In this document: positions 1 through 6,742 of the stretch, piece by piece
Layout of the letters: every line of letters begins with the position of its first letter
Numbering within the stretch: position 1 is the stretch's first letter
Source of the DNA: Rhodoferax sp.
Lineage (GTDB): Bacteria; Pseudomonadota; Gammaproteobacteria; Burkholderiales; Burkholderiaceae_C
NCBI GenBank assembly: GCA_017880985.1
Contig: JADGRK010000095.1
Span: 1 to 8,080 of the forward strand
Length of the DNA stretch: 8,080 nt
Reading direction: 5' to 3'
The notes under the pieces: model-generated
Seen by the model: only the letters and a program-made list of their open reading frames with translations
Database searches by the model: none
Told to the model about the DNA's origin: nothing
Program-made: the position numbers and the translations under genes

Positions 1-230
1 GGTGGAATCCCGACAAATTTGTCGGCCCGGCGGGCTTGCTACAGGCCTACCGCTTCATTTCCGACAGTCGTGATGAGGCCACCAGTGAGCGCCTGGACAA
101 TCTCGAAGATCCTTACCGGCTGTTCCGCTGCACCAGCATCATGAATTGTGTCGATGTTTGCCCCAAGGGGCTGAACCCGACCAAAGCAATTGGCAAGATC
201 AAGGAAATGATGGTTCGCCGCGCTCTGTGA
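1..230 (+). CDS. sdhB: Succinate dehydrogenase iron-sulfur subunit, C-terminal end (partial)
   Basis: This is the 3' end of the gene; the first full codon is at position 3 and the 5' part lies outside the window. SdhB carries electrons from the FAD of SdhA through [2Fe-2S], [4Fe-4S] and [3Fe-4S] clusters to ubiquinone at the inner membrane (respiratory complex II). The visible 75 residues or so begin WNPDKFVGPAGLLQAYRF, typical of the C-terminal ferredoxin-like domain. They include FRCTSIMNCVDVCPKGLNP, which holds three cysteines of the last cluster motif. By analogy with E. coli SdhB, the first two bind the [3Fe-4S] centre and the CP cysteine binds the [4Fe-4S] centre. The C-terminus KEMMVRRAL* looks complete. 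sdhE follows after 21 nt, so the end of a sdhCDAB-type operon is implied, although sdhCDA are not visible. Confidence 0.97.
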   Translation, partial: WNPDKFVGPAGLLQAYRFISDSRDEATSERLDNLEDPYRLFRCTSIMNCVDVCPKGLNPTKAIGKIKEMMVRRAL

Positions 231-238
231 GTTTGCAT

Positions 239-243
239 GGAAG
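239..243 (+). promoter_or_regulatory. Ribosome binding site deciding the sdhE start
   Basis: GGAAG lies 8 nt upstream of the ATG at 252. The upstream in-frame ATG at 237 has no purine-rich Shine-Dalgarno sequence before it, and this site would fall inside its codons. This favours the start at 252. Confidence 0.55.
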
Positions 244-251
244 ATCGCGTC

Positions 252-542
252 ATGGCACCGGACGATGAGCTTATTGATCAGCGGGCCTTGAGCAAGCTGA
301 AATGGCGTTGCCGCCGGGGTCTGCTTGAAAACGATCTTTTCATCGAACGTTTTTTTCGGCGTTTCGAGTCAAGCTTGACGGTCAGGCAGGGGCGCGCTTT
401 GAGCGCCTTGATGGAACTGGGTGATAACGATCTACTGGACCTGCATCTGGATCGTAAAGCGCTGCCGCAAGTCAATGCCGACCTGGATCGTGATGAAGTA
501 CGTGAAGTTTTGTGTATGTTGAAAAAACCCCTTGAAAGGTGA
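252..542 (+). CDS. sdhE: FAD assembly factor SdhE (succinate dehydrogenase assembly factor 2)
   Basis: This is a small cytoplasmic protein of 96 residues (101 if the ATG at 237 is used). The SdhE/Sdh5 family promotes covalent attachment of FAD to SdhA. The family RGxxE signature is visible as RRGLLEND, with Arg22, Gly23 and Glu26 counted from the 252 start. It sits in the conserved stretch KLKWRCRRGLLENDLFIERF. The length of about 95 residues is normal for proteobacterial members. Start 252 is preferred because GGAAG lies 8 nt upstream; the ATG at 237 has no such site. The gene sits between sdhB and gltA, the usual betaproteobacterial position, with 21 nt upstream and 3 nt downstream, so co-transcription with both is very likely. 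Its last codons overlap the gltA ribosome binding site, suggesting translational coupling. The function is firm from motif and context; only the exact start is uncertain. Confidence 0.93.
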   Translation: MAPDDELIDQRALSKLKWRCRRGLLENDLFIERFFRRFESSLTVRQGRALSALMELGDNDLLDLHLDRKALPQVNADLDRDEVREVLCMLKKPLER

Positions 543-545
543 AGA

Positions 546-1856
546 ATGAAACTCTCTGCAAATAAAGCCACACTGTCGTTTAGCAACGGCAAACCCAATA
601 TCGACTTGCCGGTGTACGAAGGCACGGTCGGCCCCGACGTCATTGACATCCGAAAGCTGTATGGGCAGAGCGGCATGTTCACCTACGACCCCGGTTTCCT
701 GTCCACCGCCTCATGCCAGTCGGCCATTACTTACATCGACGGCGACAAAGGTGAGTTGTTGTATCGCGGTTACCCGATCGAGCAATTGGCAACCCAGTGC
801 GACTTTATGGAAACATGCCACCTGCTGCTGTACGGAAATCTGCCCAATGCGAAGGCCAAGGCTGACTTTACGAAACGTGTTACCAACCACACCATGGTGA
901 GCGAGCAAATGCAGTTTTTCCTGCGCGGCTTTCGACGTGACGCGCATCCTATGGCCATCATGACCGGCCTGGTCGGCGCCCTGTCAGCTTTCTATCATGA
1001 CAGCACCGACATCAATAACCCGGAACATCGTGATATATCGGCATTGCGCCTGATTGCCAAAATGCCGACATTGGTGGCCATGGCATACAAGTACAGCATT
1101 GGCCAGCCCTACATGTATCCGCAGAACAACCTGAGCTATGCGGGCAATTTCATGCGCATGATGTTCGCCACACCGTGCGACGACTACAAGGTCAATCCGG
1201 TGATTGAACGTGCCATGGATCGCATCTTTATCCTGCATGCAGATCACGAACAAAATGCATCAACATCGACCGTGCGGCTGTGCGGCAGCTCCGGCACCAA
1301 CCCCTTTGCCGCCATTGCCGCCGGGGTGGCTTGCCTGTGGGGCCCGGCCCATGGCGGTGCCAATGAGGCCTGCCTGAACATGCTGGGCGAAATCCAGAAG
1401 ATGGGTGGCATTGAAAAAGTTGGCCATTTCATGGAACAGGTCAAAGACAAAAATTCGGGTGTCAAATTAATGGGCTTTGGACACCGGGTCTATAAAAACT
1501 ACGACCCACGCGCCAAGTTGATGCAGGAAACCTGCAAGGAAGTTTTGGGTGCCCTCGGACTGGAGAAAGATCCTTTGTTCAAGCTGGCCATGGCGCTGGA
1601 AAAAATCGCTCTAGAAGACGATTACTTTGTGTCACGCAAGCTCTACCCGAATGTGGACTTCTATTCCGGCATTGTGCAACGCGCGATCGGCATTCCGGTC
1701 AATATGTTTACCGGCGTTTTTGCGCTGGCTCGCACCGTCGGCTGGATCGCCCAGCTCAACGAGATGATCAGCGACCCCGAGTACAAGATTGGCCGTCCGC
1801 GTCAACTGTTCACGGGTTCTGTCAAACGGGATGTTCTGCCAATCGCCAAACGCTAA
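546..1856 (+). CDS. gltA: Citrate synthase (type II)
   Basis: GltA condenses acetyl-CoA and oxaloacetate to citrate, the entry step of the TCA cycle, in the cytoplasm. The 436-residue length fits the type II (hexameric, usually NADH-inhibited) enzymes of Gram-negative bacteria. The catalytic triad can be placed by motif: His269 in WGPAHGGANEA, His313 in GFGHRVYKNYDPRA and Asp371 in YPNVDFYSG. These correspond to His264, His305 and Asp362 of E. coli. The HADHEQNASTS oxaloacetate-site segment starts at residue 231. The N-terminal extension (LPVYEGTVGPDVIDIRKLY) is the small beta domain seen in type II enzymes. The start is supported by AAGGTGA at 536-542 just upstream. That site overlaps the end of sdhE, whose stop lies 3 nt away, so sdhE and gltA are probably translationally coupled. 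An intrinsic terminator follows 16 nt after the stop. NADH control is inferred from family, not seen. Confidence 0.98.
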   Translation: MKLSANKATLSFSNGKPNIDLPVYEGTVGPDVIDIRKLYGQSGMFTYDPGFLSTASCQSAITYIDGDKGELLYRGYPIEQLATQCDFMETCHLLLYGNLPNAKAKADFTKRVTNHTMVSEQMQFFLRGFRRDAHPMAIMTGLVGALSAFYHDSTDINNPEHRDISALRLIAKMPTLVAMAYKYSIGQPYMYPQNNLSYAGNFMRMMFATPCDDYKVNPVIERAMDRIFILHADHEQNASTSTVRLCGSSGTNPFAAIAAGVACLWGPAHGGANEACLNMLGEIQKMGGIEKVGHFMEQVKDKNSGVKLMGFGHRVYKNYDPRAKLMQETCKEVLGALGLEKDPLFKLAMALEKIALEDDYFVSRKLYPNVDFYSGIVQRAIGIPVNMFTGVFALARTVGWIAQLNEMISDPEYKIGRPRQLFTGSVKRDVLPIAKR

Positions 1857-1872
1857 CCCCCTCGTTTGAAGC

Positions 1873-1906
1873 GCCCGCCGGATGGCAACATCGGCGGGCT
1901 TTTTTT
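1873..1906 (+). terminator. Rho-independent terminator after gltA
   Basis: GCCCGCCG (1873-1880) pairs perfectly with CGGCGGGC (1892-1899) around an 11-nt loop, and seven T follow (1900-1906). This GC-rich 8-bp stem with a U-tract is a textbook intrinsic terminator. Inside the loop, GAT/ATC could extend the pairing with a bulged G. It separates the sdh-gltA transcription unit from leuC. Confidence 0.9.
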
Positions 1907-1933
1907 GGATCGCACCGGCTTCACTGTGCCGCT

Positions 1934-1939
1934 TAAAAT
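1934..1939 (+). promoter_or_regulatory. Possible -10 element for leuC
   Basis: TAAAAT matches the sigma-70 -10 consensus at 5 of 6 positions. It lies 23 nt before the leuC start, downstream of the gltA terminator, where a promoter for the leu genes is expected. No good -35 hexamer is seen 16-18 nt upstream, so the promoter is either weak, activator-dependent or wrongly placed here. No leader peptide rich in leucine codons and no attenuator is visible before leuC. Confidence 0.35.
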
Positions 1940-1962
1940 CGCACCTTGCCAAGGAAAACAAA

Positions 1963-3435
1963 ATGGGCCGCACACACATTGAAACGCACGGACGAACGCT
2001 GTACGACAAGTTATGGGACGAGCACGTCGTCCACATGGAAGAAGACGGCACCGCGGTCCTCTACATCGACCGTCATCTGGTGCATGAGGTCACCAGCCCG
2101 CAGGCTTTTGAAGGACTGCGCCAGTCTGGCCGCAAGGTCTGGCGCGTCAGTTCCATCGTGGCCACTGCCGATCACAACACGCCCACCACGGGATGGGAGT
2201 TGGGTTACGATGGCATCACTGACGTCACCAGCAGAGAACAAGTCGTCACGCTGGATACCAATATGAAGGAATTCGGCGCGGCCGCCTACTTTCCGTTCCT
2301 GTCGAGGCGCCAAGGCATCGTCCACGTCATTGGGCCCGAAAATGGGGCCACGCTACCGGGCATGACGGTCGTGTGCGGCGACTCCCACACTTCCACCCAC
2401 GGCGCCTTCGGGGCCTTGGCCCACGGCATTGGCACCAGTGAAGTCGAGCATGTACTGGCCACGCAAACCCTGCTGGCCAAGAAAGCAAAAAACATGCAGG
2501 TGCGGGTGGACGGCACGCTGCCACGGGGCTGTAGCGGCAAAGACATCGTGCTGGCCGTCATTGGCAAGATCGGCACGGCCGGGGGCACCGGCTACACGAT
2601 TGAATTTGGTGGCTCTGCGATTCGCGCCTTGAGCATGGAAGGCCGCATGACCGTTTGCAACATGGCAATTGAGGCCGGAGCCCGCGCCGGACTGGTTGCG
2701 GTGGACGAAAAGACCATCGACTACGTGAAAGGCCGTCCACTGGCGCCGGGGCATAGCGCCGTCAACGGCACTGCCGCTGCGCTTGAATGGGATCAGGCGG
2801 TGTCCTACTGGAAGACGTTGCACTCTGACCCGAACGCCAAATTTGACACGCTCGTGACGCTGGATGCGAGCCAGATGGTGCCCCAAGTCACCTGGGGCAC
2901 TTCGCCCGAAATGGTATTGGGCATCGACAGCCGCGTGCCCGACCCCGACAAGGAAAAAGATGCCAACAAGCGCGCCGCCATTGAGCGTGCCCTGACCTAC
3001 ATGGGTCTGGAGCCCGGCAAGGCACTCGACGACCTTTATATTGACAAGGTTTTCATTGGCTCCTGCACCAACAGTCGAATTGAAGACCTGCGAGAAGTCG
3101 CATCGATGGTCAAAAAACTGGGGCGAAAAGTAGCTGCCAACGTCAAGCTGGCGATGGTGGTGCCGGGTTCCGGGCTGGTCAAGGAACAGGCAGAACGCGA
3201 GGGTTTGCATGAAGTTTTCAAAGCCGCCGGCTTCGAGTGGCGTGAGCCAGGTTGCTCCATGTGCCTGGCCATGAACGCCGACCGGCTGGAGCCGCAGGAG
3301 CGCTGCGCCTCCACCAGCAACCGAAATTTTGAAGGACGCCAGGGTGCTGGCGGCCGCACCCATCTGGTGAGCCCGGCGATGGCAACAGCCGCAGCCATAT
3401 ACGGCCATTTTGTCGATATCAGAAAATTCGTCTGA
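1963..3435 (+). CDS. leuC: 3-isopropylmalate dehydratase large subunit
   Basis: LeuC pairs with LeuD to form isopropylmalate isomerase, which converts 2-isopropylmalate to 3-isopropylmalate in leucine synthesis. It is a cytoplasmic aconitase-family protein holding a catalytic [4Fe-4S] cluster. The three cluster ligands are visible: Cys368 in IGSCTNSR, and Cys431 and Cys434 in PGCSMCLAMN. Other family blocks are ATADHNTPT, VVCGDSHTSTHGAFGALAHG and CASTSNRNFEGRQGAGGRTH. The chosen start is preceded by AAGGA with a 7-nt spacer and begins MGRTHIETHGRTLYDKLWDEH, a usual LeuC N-terminus. An in-frame ATG at 1882 would add 27 residues but lies in the gltA terminator loop. The product is 490 residues, slightly longer than the roughly 465-475 usual in the family. 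Part of the excess appears to be a linker near residues 262-273 (APGHSAVNGTAAALEW). leuD follows after 23 nt. Confidence 0.98.
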   Translation: MGRTHIETHGRTLYDKLWDEHVVHMEEDGTAVLYIDRHLVHEVTSPQAFEGLRQSGRKVWRVSSIVATADHNTPTTGWELGYDGITDVTSREQVVTLDTNMKEFGAAAYFPFLSRRQGIVHVIGPENGATLPGMTVVCGDSHTSTHGAFGALAHGIGTSEVEHVLATQTLLAKKAKNMQVRVDGTLPRGCSGKDIVLAVIGKIGTAGGTGYTIEFGGSAIRALSMEGRMTVCNMAIEAGARAGLVAVDEKTIDYVKGRPLAPGHSAVNGTAAALEWDQAVSYWKTLHSDPNAKFDTLVTLDASQMVPQVTWGTSPEMVLGIDSRVPDPDKEKDANKRAAIERALTYMGLEPGKALDDLYIDKVFIGSCTNSRIEDLREVASMVKKLGRKVAANVKLAMVVPGSGLVKEQAEREGLHEVFKAAGFEWREPGCSMCLAMNADRLEPQERCASTSNRNFEGRQGAGGRTHLVSPAMATAAAIYGHFVDIRKFV

Positions 3436-3458
3436 GCGGATAGGTCAAGGAAATCATC

Positions 3459-4109
3459 ATGCAAAAGTTCACCTTGCTCAAGGGCCTGGTCGCCCCGATG
3501 GACCGCGAAAACGTCGATACCGACGCCATCATCCCCAAACAATTCCTCAAGTCAATCCGCAAGACCGGGTTTGGCCAGAATCTGTTTGATGAATGGCGCT
3601 ACCTCGACGCTGGCTATCCTGGACAAGACCCCGAGAGCCGCAAACCCAACCCGGAGTTTGTGCTGAATCAGCCTCGCTATCAGGGTGCCTCGATCCTGCT
3701 GGCGCGCAAAAACTTTGGCTGTGGGTCGTCACGCGAACACGCGCCCTGGGCGCTGGAGCAGTTCGGTTTTCGTGCCCTGATTGCACCCAGCTATGCTGAT
3801 ATATTCTTCAACAACAGCTTCAAGAACGGCTTGCTGCCGATTATGCTGACTGAACGACAGGTGAGTCAGCTATTTGACGAGGCGTCGGCCTTCCCCGGCT
3901 ACGCTTTGACGATTGATCTTGAACGACAGGTGATTGTCAAACCGGGCGGTGATGAACTACCCTTTGAGGTCGAGCCGTTTCGGAAATACTGCCTGCTCAA
4001 TGGCTTTGATGACATTGGTCTGACCCTGCGCCATAGCGACAAGATCAAGGCGTTCGAAGCCCAGCGTTTAGCAGAAAAACCGTGGCTAGCCCATACCCTT
4101 ATTGCGTAA
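3459..4109 (+). CDS. leuD: 3-isopropylmalate dehydratase small subunit
   Basis: LeuD is the swivelling-domain subunit that completes the isopropylmalate isomerase active site together with LeuC. The 216-residue length is in the family range (E. coli about 201). Recognisable blocks in order are the N-terminal GLVAPMDRENVDTDAIIPKQ, then FGQNLFDEWRY, then the substrate-recognition stretch LLARKNFGCGSSREHAPWAL, then ALIAPSYADIFFNNSFKNG. The start is supported by AAGGAA at 3447-3452, 6 nt before the ATG. With only 23 nt separating it from leuC, the two subunits are almost certainly made from one message in balanced amounts. The C-terminus (AEKPWLAHTLIA) looks intact. The 89 nt after its stop contain an unusual hairpin and a short reading frame leading into leuB. 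Confidence 0.98.
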   Translation: MQKFTLLKGLVAPMDRENVDTDAIIPKQFLKSIRKTGFGQNLFDEWRYLDAGYPGQDPESRKPNPEFVLNQPRYQGASILLARKNFGCGSSREHAPWALEQFGFRALIAPSYADIFFNNSFKNGLLPIMLTERQVSQLFDEASAFPGYALTIDLERQVIVKPGGDELPFEVEPFRKYCLLNGFDDIGLTLRHSDKIKAFEAQRLAEKPWLAHTLIA

Positions 4110-4115
4110 CAAACT

Positions 4116-4202
4116 ATGGCTCCTAATAATTTGCGGGACAGACCGCAGTTACACGCAGTGAACCAGCTCTGTCCTCAACACTTTAAATCGAATTCATCAT
4201 GA
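4116..4202 (+). CDS. Possible 28-residue leader frame overlapping the leuB start
   Basis: An ATG at 4116 opens 28 codons (MAPNNLRDRPQLHAVNQLCP...) ending in TGA at 4200-4202. Its stop overlaps the leuB ATG as ATGA (4199-4202), the arrangement typical of translational coupling. Against it being a gene: there is no Shine-Dalgarno sequence before 4116, only three leucine codons, and no recognisable family. In its favour, leuB itself has no evident ribosome binding site, so ribosomes finishing this frame could reinitiate at leuB. Such an overlap can arise by chance. I recognise no function for the peptide itself. Confidence 0.2.
   Translation: MAPNNLRDRPQLHAVNQLCPQHFKSNSS
4136..4174 (+). other. 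Two-tier hairpin in the leuD-leuB gap
   Basis: GGACAGA (4136-4142) pairs perfectly with TCTGTCC (4168-4174). Inside it, GTTACAC (4148-4154) pairs with GTGAAC (4158-4163) with one bulged A and a GCA loop, giving 13 base pairs in all. No T-run follows, so it is not an intrinsic terminator. It could be an RNA processing or stability element, or a structure bringing ribosomes to leuB. Any role is inference. Confidence 0.45.
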
Positions 4203-5278
4203 AAATTGCAGTCTTGCCCGGCGATGGCATTGGTACCGAAATCGTGGCCGAAGCGGTCAAGGTTTTGAACGCACTCGACCTCCAGTTCGAGATGGAAACC
4301 GCCTTGGTGGGTGGTGCCGCATACGAAGCTTATGGGCACCCACTTCCACCGGCCACACTCAAACTCGCCAAAGAGGCCGATGCCGTGCTGTTTGGCGCCG
4401 TCGGTGACTGGAAATATGACATGCTCGAGCGCCCGCTCCGGCCCGAGCAGGCGATTCTGGGGCTGCGCAAAAACCTGGGGCTGTTCGCCAACTTCCGCCC
4501 GGCCATCTGCTACCCGGAGCTGGTCGCCTCCTCCAGCCTGAAGCCGGAACTGGTCGCTGGCCTGGACATCCTGATCATTCGCGAGTTGACCGGCGACATC
4601 TATTTTGGCCAGCCGCGCGGTCGTCGCGTCGCCACTGACGGGCACTTTCCCGGCACTGACGAAGCGTTTGACACGATGCGCTATTCGCGCCCCGAGATTG
4701 AGCGCATTGCACACATCGCTTTTCAGGCCGCCCGCAAACGCAGCAAGCGTGTGACCAGTGTGGACAAGGCCAATGTGCTGGAAACCTTCCAGTTCTGGCG
4801 CGACGTGGTGACTCACGTCGGTCTGGAATACCCGGACGTGGCACTTGACCACATGTACGTCGATAACGCCGCCATGCAACTGGTGCGCGCGCCCAAAACA
4901 TTTGACGTGCTGGTCACCGGAAATTTGTTTGGTGACATCCTGAGCGACGAAGCCTCCATGCTCACGGGCTCAATCGGCATGCTGCCATCGGCCAGTTTGA
5001 ATGCCAGCCAGCAGGGCCTGTATGAGCCCAGCCACGGCAGCGCACCCGACATCGCGGGCAAGGGTATTGCCAACCCGCTGGCCACTATTCTGAGTGCTGC
5101 GATGATGTTGCGCTTCAGCCTGACACAGGAAACTGCAGCTCAACGCATCGAGAGCGCGGTAAAGTCGGTGCTGGCACAGGGGCTGCGCACGCAGGACCTT
5201 GCCAGCAAGGGAACAACCCCGGTCGGCACAGTGGCAATGGGCGATGCCGTGGTCAGGGCCCTGAACAGCCAGCGCTAG
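4199..5278 (+). CDS. leuB: 3-isopropylmalate dehydrogenase
   Basis: LeuB oxidatively decarboxylates 3-isopropylmalate to 2-ketoisocaproate with NAD+, the step after LeuCD; it acts in the cytoplasm, usually as a dimer. The 359-residue product shows the beta-decarboxylating dehydrogenase fold motifs in order. These are IAVLPGDGIGTEI at the N-terminus, GAVGDWKYD (66-74), the Arg90/Arg100/Arg128 substrate arginines, RELTGDIYFG with Tyr135, SVDKANVLE with catalytic Lys190, and the metal-binding aspartates Asp222 (MYVDN), Asp246 and Asp250 (FGDILSDEAS). HGSAPDIAGKG contains Asp284-Ile285, the pair that marks NAD+ rather than NADP+ use. The ATG at 4199 gives the canonical N-terminus MKIAVLPGDGIG, yet no purine-rich ribosome binding site precedes it. 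Its ATG overlaps the stop of a short upstream frame. It belongs to the leuCDB cluster, with asd 87 nt downstream. Confidence 0.98.
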   Translation: MKIAVLPGDGIGTEIVAEAVKVLNALDLQFEMETALVGGAAYEAYGHPLPPATLKLAKEADAVLFGAVGDWKYDMLERPLRPEQAILGLRKNLGLFANFRPAICYPELVASSSLKPELVAGLDILIIRELTGDIYFGQPRGRRVATDGHFPGTDEAFDTMRYSRPEIERIAHIAFQAARKRSKRVTSVDKANVLETFQFWRDVVTHVGLEYPDVALDHMYVDNAAMQLVRAPKTFDVLVTGNLFGDILSDEASMLTGSIGMLPSASLNASQQGLYEPSHGSAPDIAGKGIANPLATILSAAMMLRFSLTQETAAQRIESAVKSVLAQGLRTQDLASKGTTPVGTVAMGDAVVRALNSQR

Positions 5279-5365
5279 TGCGGGCTGAATCGGATCCGTC
5301 ACCAGCCACCGGCAGAAGTGACAAGCCAAGGGTCCCTTCTATTTGATGATTTAAAAGGAAACATG

Positions 5366-6502
5366 ATGAAGGTTGGAAATCTGGTTGGCCTGGTCGGCTG
5401 GCGTGGCATGGTGGGTTCCGTATTGATGGACCGCATGCAGTCTGAGGGAGACTTCGATCTGATCGAACCGGTCTTCTTTTCTACCTCGAATGCGGGCGGC
5501 AAGGCCCCAGCACAGGCAAAAAATGAAACCACCCTGAAAGACGCTTCCGACCTCACCGCGCTCAAACAGTGCGACATCATCATCAGCGCGCAAGGCGGTG
5601 ACTACACGACTGCCATCTTTCCAAAATTGCGTGCGAGTGGGTGGGCTGGTCACTGGATTGACGCGGCCTCGACGCTGCGCATGAAAGACGATGCCATCAT
5701 CATCCTCGACCCGGTCAACCTTCCGGTGATCAAAAATGCTTTGGCCAAGGGCGGCAGGAACTGGATCGGCGGCAACTGTACCGTGAGCTGCATGTTGATG
5801 GGCGTTGGGGCGTTGTACAAGGCAGGTCTGGTCGAATGGATGACCAGCATGACCTACCAGGCCGCCAGCGGCGGTGGCGCACAACACATGCGTGAACTGT
5901 TGACACAATTTGGCACTCTGAACGCCGAGGTAAAAAGCCTGCTGGATGACCCCAAATCCGCCATCCTGGAAATTGATCGCAAGCTCCTGCTCAAGCAGCA
6001 ATCTTTGACGGCTGCGGAAACTGCCAATTTCGGTGTCCCCCTGGGCGGCAGCCTGATTCCCTGGATCGACAAGGATTTGGGCAACGGGATGAGCCGTGAA
6101 GAGTGGAAGGGCAGCGCAGAAACCAACAAGATTCTGGGCCAGGGCGCGGCGTTTGGCACGGCTGAAACACCGGTGGACGGCTTTTGCGTTCGGGTTGGCA
6201 CCATGCGATGCCATAGTCAGGCCTTGACCTTCAAACTTAAAAAGAATGTGCCGACAGCGGACCTTGAAGCCCTGATCGCCTCGGACAATGCCTGGGTCAA
6301 AGTCGTTCCCAACACCCGCGAGTCGAGCATGATTGATCTGACCCCGGTTGCCGTCACCGGCACCTTGGGAATCCCGGTCGGTCGGATCCGAAAACTGGCC
6401 ATGGGCCCGGAGTATTTGGGAGCCTTCACGATTGGCGACCAACTACTATGGGGTGCCGCCGAGCCCCTGCGCCGCATGCTGCGCATTTTGCTGGCCGCCT
6501 GA
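5366..6502 (+). CDS. asd: Aspartate-semialdehyde dehydrogenase
   Basis: Asd reduces L-aspartyl-4-phosphate to L-aspartate 4-semialdehyde with NADPH, the branch point to lysine/diaminopimelate (cell wall), threonine, methionine and isoleucine. The 378-residue product resembles the Gram-negative E. coli-type enzyme. It has the N-terminal nucleotide-binding GLVGWRGMVGSVLMDRM, STSNAGGKAP, SAQGGDYT, catalytic Cys138 in GGNCTVSCMLM, TYQAASGGGAQHMREL, and His283 in RVGTMRCHSQALTFKLKK, the acid/base histidine by analogy with E. coli. Two adjacent ATGs (5363 and 5366) follow AAAAGGAA. The second has the better spacing and gives MKVGNLVGLVGWRG. A GTG at 5318 would add an unrelated 16-residue tail and is disfavoured. 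asd lies 87 nt after leuB with no terminator between, so it may be read from the leu message. No terminator is seen after it. Confidence 0.98.
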   Translation: MKVGNLVGLVGWRGMVGSVLMDRMQSEGDFDLIEPVFFSTSNAGGKAPAQAKNETTLKDASDLTALKQCDIIISAQGGDYTTAIFPKLRASGWAGHWIDAASTLRMKDDAIIILDPVNLPVIKNALAKGGRNWIGGNCTVSCMLMGVGALYKAGLVEWMTSMTYQAASGGGAQHMRELLTQFGTLNAEVKSLLDDPKSAILEIDRKLLLKQQSLTAAETANFGVPLGGSLIPWIDKDLGNGMSREEWKGSAETNKILGQGAAFGTAETPVDGFCVRVGTMRCHSQALTFKLKKNVPTADLEALIASDNAWVKVVPNTRESSMIDLTPVAVTGTLGIPVGRIRKLAMGPEYLGAFTIGDQLLWGAAEPLRRMLRILLAA

Positions 6503-6570
6503 AGGGGAAACCCGAACCGATGCAAAAGACCTGCCACAATCGGCTGTAGAAGGCCGCGTGGCGTGGTCGT

Positions 6571-6576
6571 TTGACA
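6571..6576 (+). promoter_or_regulatory. Perfect -35 hexamer without a matching -10
   Basis: TTGACA matches the sigma-70 -35 consensus exactly, but no good -10 sits 16-18 nt downstream. TAGAAT (6580-6585, 5 of 6 to -10) is only 3 nt away. The two hexamers cannot form one standard promoter, so the site is reported as an ambiguous signal. Confidence 0.2.
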
Positions 6577-6680
6577 ACATAGAATCCATCTAATTGAACC
6601 ATGCGGCTCGCCGATCCATGCTTCGAAGCGATGCTAACTTGTCAGTCTAAGTCATTGATGTTATGGTCCCTTTTCAAGTT

Positions 6681-6709
6681 TTAACGACCCAAGCATTGGT
6701 TCGGATAAG
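6681..6709 (+). promoter_or_regulatory. Candidate fimV promoter
   Basis: TTAACG (6681-6686) and GATAAG (6704-6709) are separated by 17 nt. Each matches the sigma-70 consensus at 4 of 6 positions. It would start transcription about 35 nt before the fimV start codon. The position is sensible but the match is modest. Confidence 0.25.
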
Positions 6710-6738
6710 AAAATTTTTCCCCGCGCTGATTGAACAAC

Positions 6739-6742
6739 GGAG
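6739..6742 (+). promoter_or_regulatory. Ribosome binding site for the TTG start of fimV
   Basis: GGAG lies 8 nt before TTG at 6751, a normal spacing. It supports TTG as the start codon, since no ATG or GTG is available between the in-frame stop at 6727 and the signal peptide. Confidence 0.6.

Noticed and set aside
1882..1962. 27-residue N-terminal extension of leuC
   Set aside because: It begins inside the gltA terminator loop, lacks a ribosome binding site, and does not look like a LeuC N-terminus; AAGGA supports the start at 1963.
2353..3408. Long antisense open frame (351 codons) opposite leuC
   Set aside because: It mirrors the strongly supported leuC codons, has no family motifs, and is a usual effect of GC-biased third positions.
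3851..3933. 14-base direct repeat TGAACGACAGGTGA (3851-3864 and 3920-3933) in leuD
   Set aside because: Both copies are in frame and encode ERQV in an otherwise normal LeuD; this is most likely chance codon reuse.
5328..5338. AAGGGTCCCTT inverted repeat between leuB and asd
   Set aside because: The arms are 5 bp with a 1-base centre and there is no U-tract; it is too small to be a terminator and common by chance.
5318..5365. GTG-started N-terminal extension of asd
   Set aside because: The added residues precede the nucleotide-binding strand without similarity, and AAAAGGAA supports the ATG pair at 5363/5366.
5351..6442. Long antisense open frame (363 codons) opposite asd
   Set aside because: It lies fully over asd, whose motifs are clear, and its translation shows no recognisable domain.
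6601..6684. 27-codon frame (MRLADPCFEAML...) in the asd-fimV spacer
   Set aside because: There is no ribosome binding site, no recognisable feature and no supporting context.
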